A DNA stretch of 64,000 bases from Alviniconcha marisindica (Eukaryota; Mollusca; Gastropoda; Provannidae): positions 624,501 through 688,500 of the forward strand of contig JABMCL010002980.1 of the NCBI GenBank assembly GCA_018857735.1. The letters run 5' to 3'. Below the pieces are notes generated by a model that worked only from the letters and a program-made list of their open reading frames with translations, did not search any database and had not been told where the DNA came from. Positions 63,454-64,000 of this stretch are shown here, one piece after another. The position numbers and the translations under genes are program-made. The number at the start of each line of letters is the position of its first letter. Within the stretch, counting starts at the first letter, position 1.

Positions 63454-64000
63454 GTGAGTTGTGTGTGTGCAGCTGCAGTCTGTGTAGCATGATTGTAATC
63501 TGTGTGTGGCAGCGTTGTCCTCTCTTACTGCCATTCTGGTCCTGACTCCGGTCCCCACCCCTCTCATCCCCATTTCAGTCAGTCGTGTCTTCTCTTACTG
63601 CCGTTCTGGCCCCCACTCCCCGTGTCCCCATTTCCAGTAAAACATGTCCTCTCTTACTGCCGTTCTGTGCTGATTGAATACTGCCCCCACCCCTCAAACC
63701 CCCCCACCCCAAACGAAACATGTTAAAGATGACAACCTCCGCCCACTTCTCACAAGTCATTTTTTCCCCTTTGCCATTCTGCTGTAGACCATGATGCCCC
63801 CTTCCCCTTCCCAACTACCTCCCATCTCTTGTTACCATTCTGTCAGTGACCCCACCTCTCCCACCCCACCCCTCCTCCCAGTACAACGCATCATCTGTTA
63901 CCATCATTTTGCTTTTGACGGAACCTGACTCCCACTCCCACCTGGAAGGTAAAACTTCATCATCTGTTACCACCATTTTCCTGTTGATGAAACCCTGACC
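63454..64000 (+). repeat. Intron 15 start with ~70- to 80-bp repeats
   Basis: After the donor, units share CTCTCTTACTGCCGTTCTG and C-rich CCCCACCCCT stretches, in about 5 decayed copies to the right edge. Later ones share CATCATCTGTTACCA. Confidence 0.75.

Overview
The window is animal nuclear DNA: intron-rich, packed with (AC)n, (AG)n and poly-G/C tracts, tandem minisatellites and tRNA-derived SINEs, with GT-AG introns and no bacterial operon structure. The spliced protein is closest, from what I remember of the family, to vertebrate CLASP1/CLASP2. Together with the repeat style this suggests a lophotrochozoan, most likely a mollusc such as a gastropod; the species-group call is inference.

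One gene dominates. From about 12.5 kb to the right edge the + strand carries a CLASP (CLIP-associating protein) gene. I place 15 phase-compatible exons (12539-12605, 22063-22206, 31240-31316, 31960-32052, 32648-32793, 34004-34139, 34997-35205, 35897-36106, 36816-36883, 38508-38546, 40665-40826, 56346-56453, 61766-61927, 62343-62455, 63343-63453). Joined, they give 1845 nt (615 codons) with no stop. They encode a short basic N-terminus, the linker before TOG2, the complete TOG2 domain, and the Ser/Arg-rich region with SxIP-type EB-binding motifs. The TOG3 and C-terminal CLIP-binding exons must lie beyond 64 kb. No TOG1 exon was recognised, so the first exon here looks like an internal-promoter start resembling the vertebrate gamma isoforms.

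Layout: 1-11 kb is non-coding repeat-rich DNA (microsatellites, a 54-bp minisatellite, SINEs); 11-12.6 kb is a less repetitive putative promoter/5' UTR ending in the first exon; 12.6-31.2 kb holds two roughly 9-kb introns around exon 2; 31.2-36.9 kb holds the TOG2 exons; 36.9-40.8 kb holds small linker exons; 40.8-56.3 kb is a 15.5-kb intron full of minisatellites, with one candidate 36-nt cassette exon and an unexplained ORF of more than 420 codons (53230-54496) with its own phase-1 donor; 56.3-63.5 kb holds the Ser/Arg and SxIP exons.

The most unusual observation is that many intronic tandem repeats are copies of the neighbouring exon boundary. Exons 2, 3, 8, 9 and 14 have acceptor-like copies just upstream, exon 7 has decayed copies in its downstream intron, and exon 13 has five copies of its end plus donor. 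The second exon-13 donor would add 18 codons in frame. The other candidate novelty is the large exon at 53.2-54.8 kb, which could give a CLASP isoform with an unrelated N-terminus or be a nested gene.
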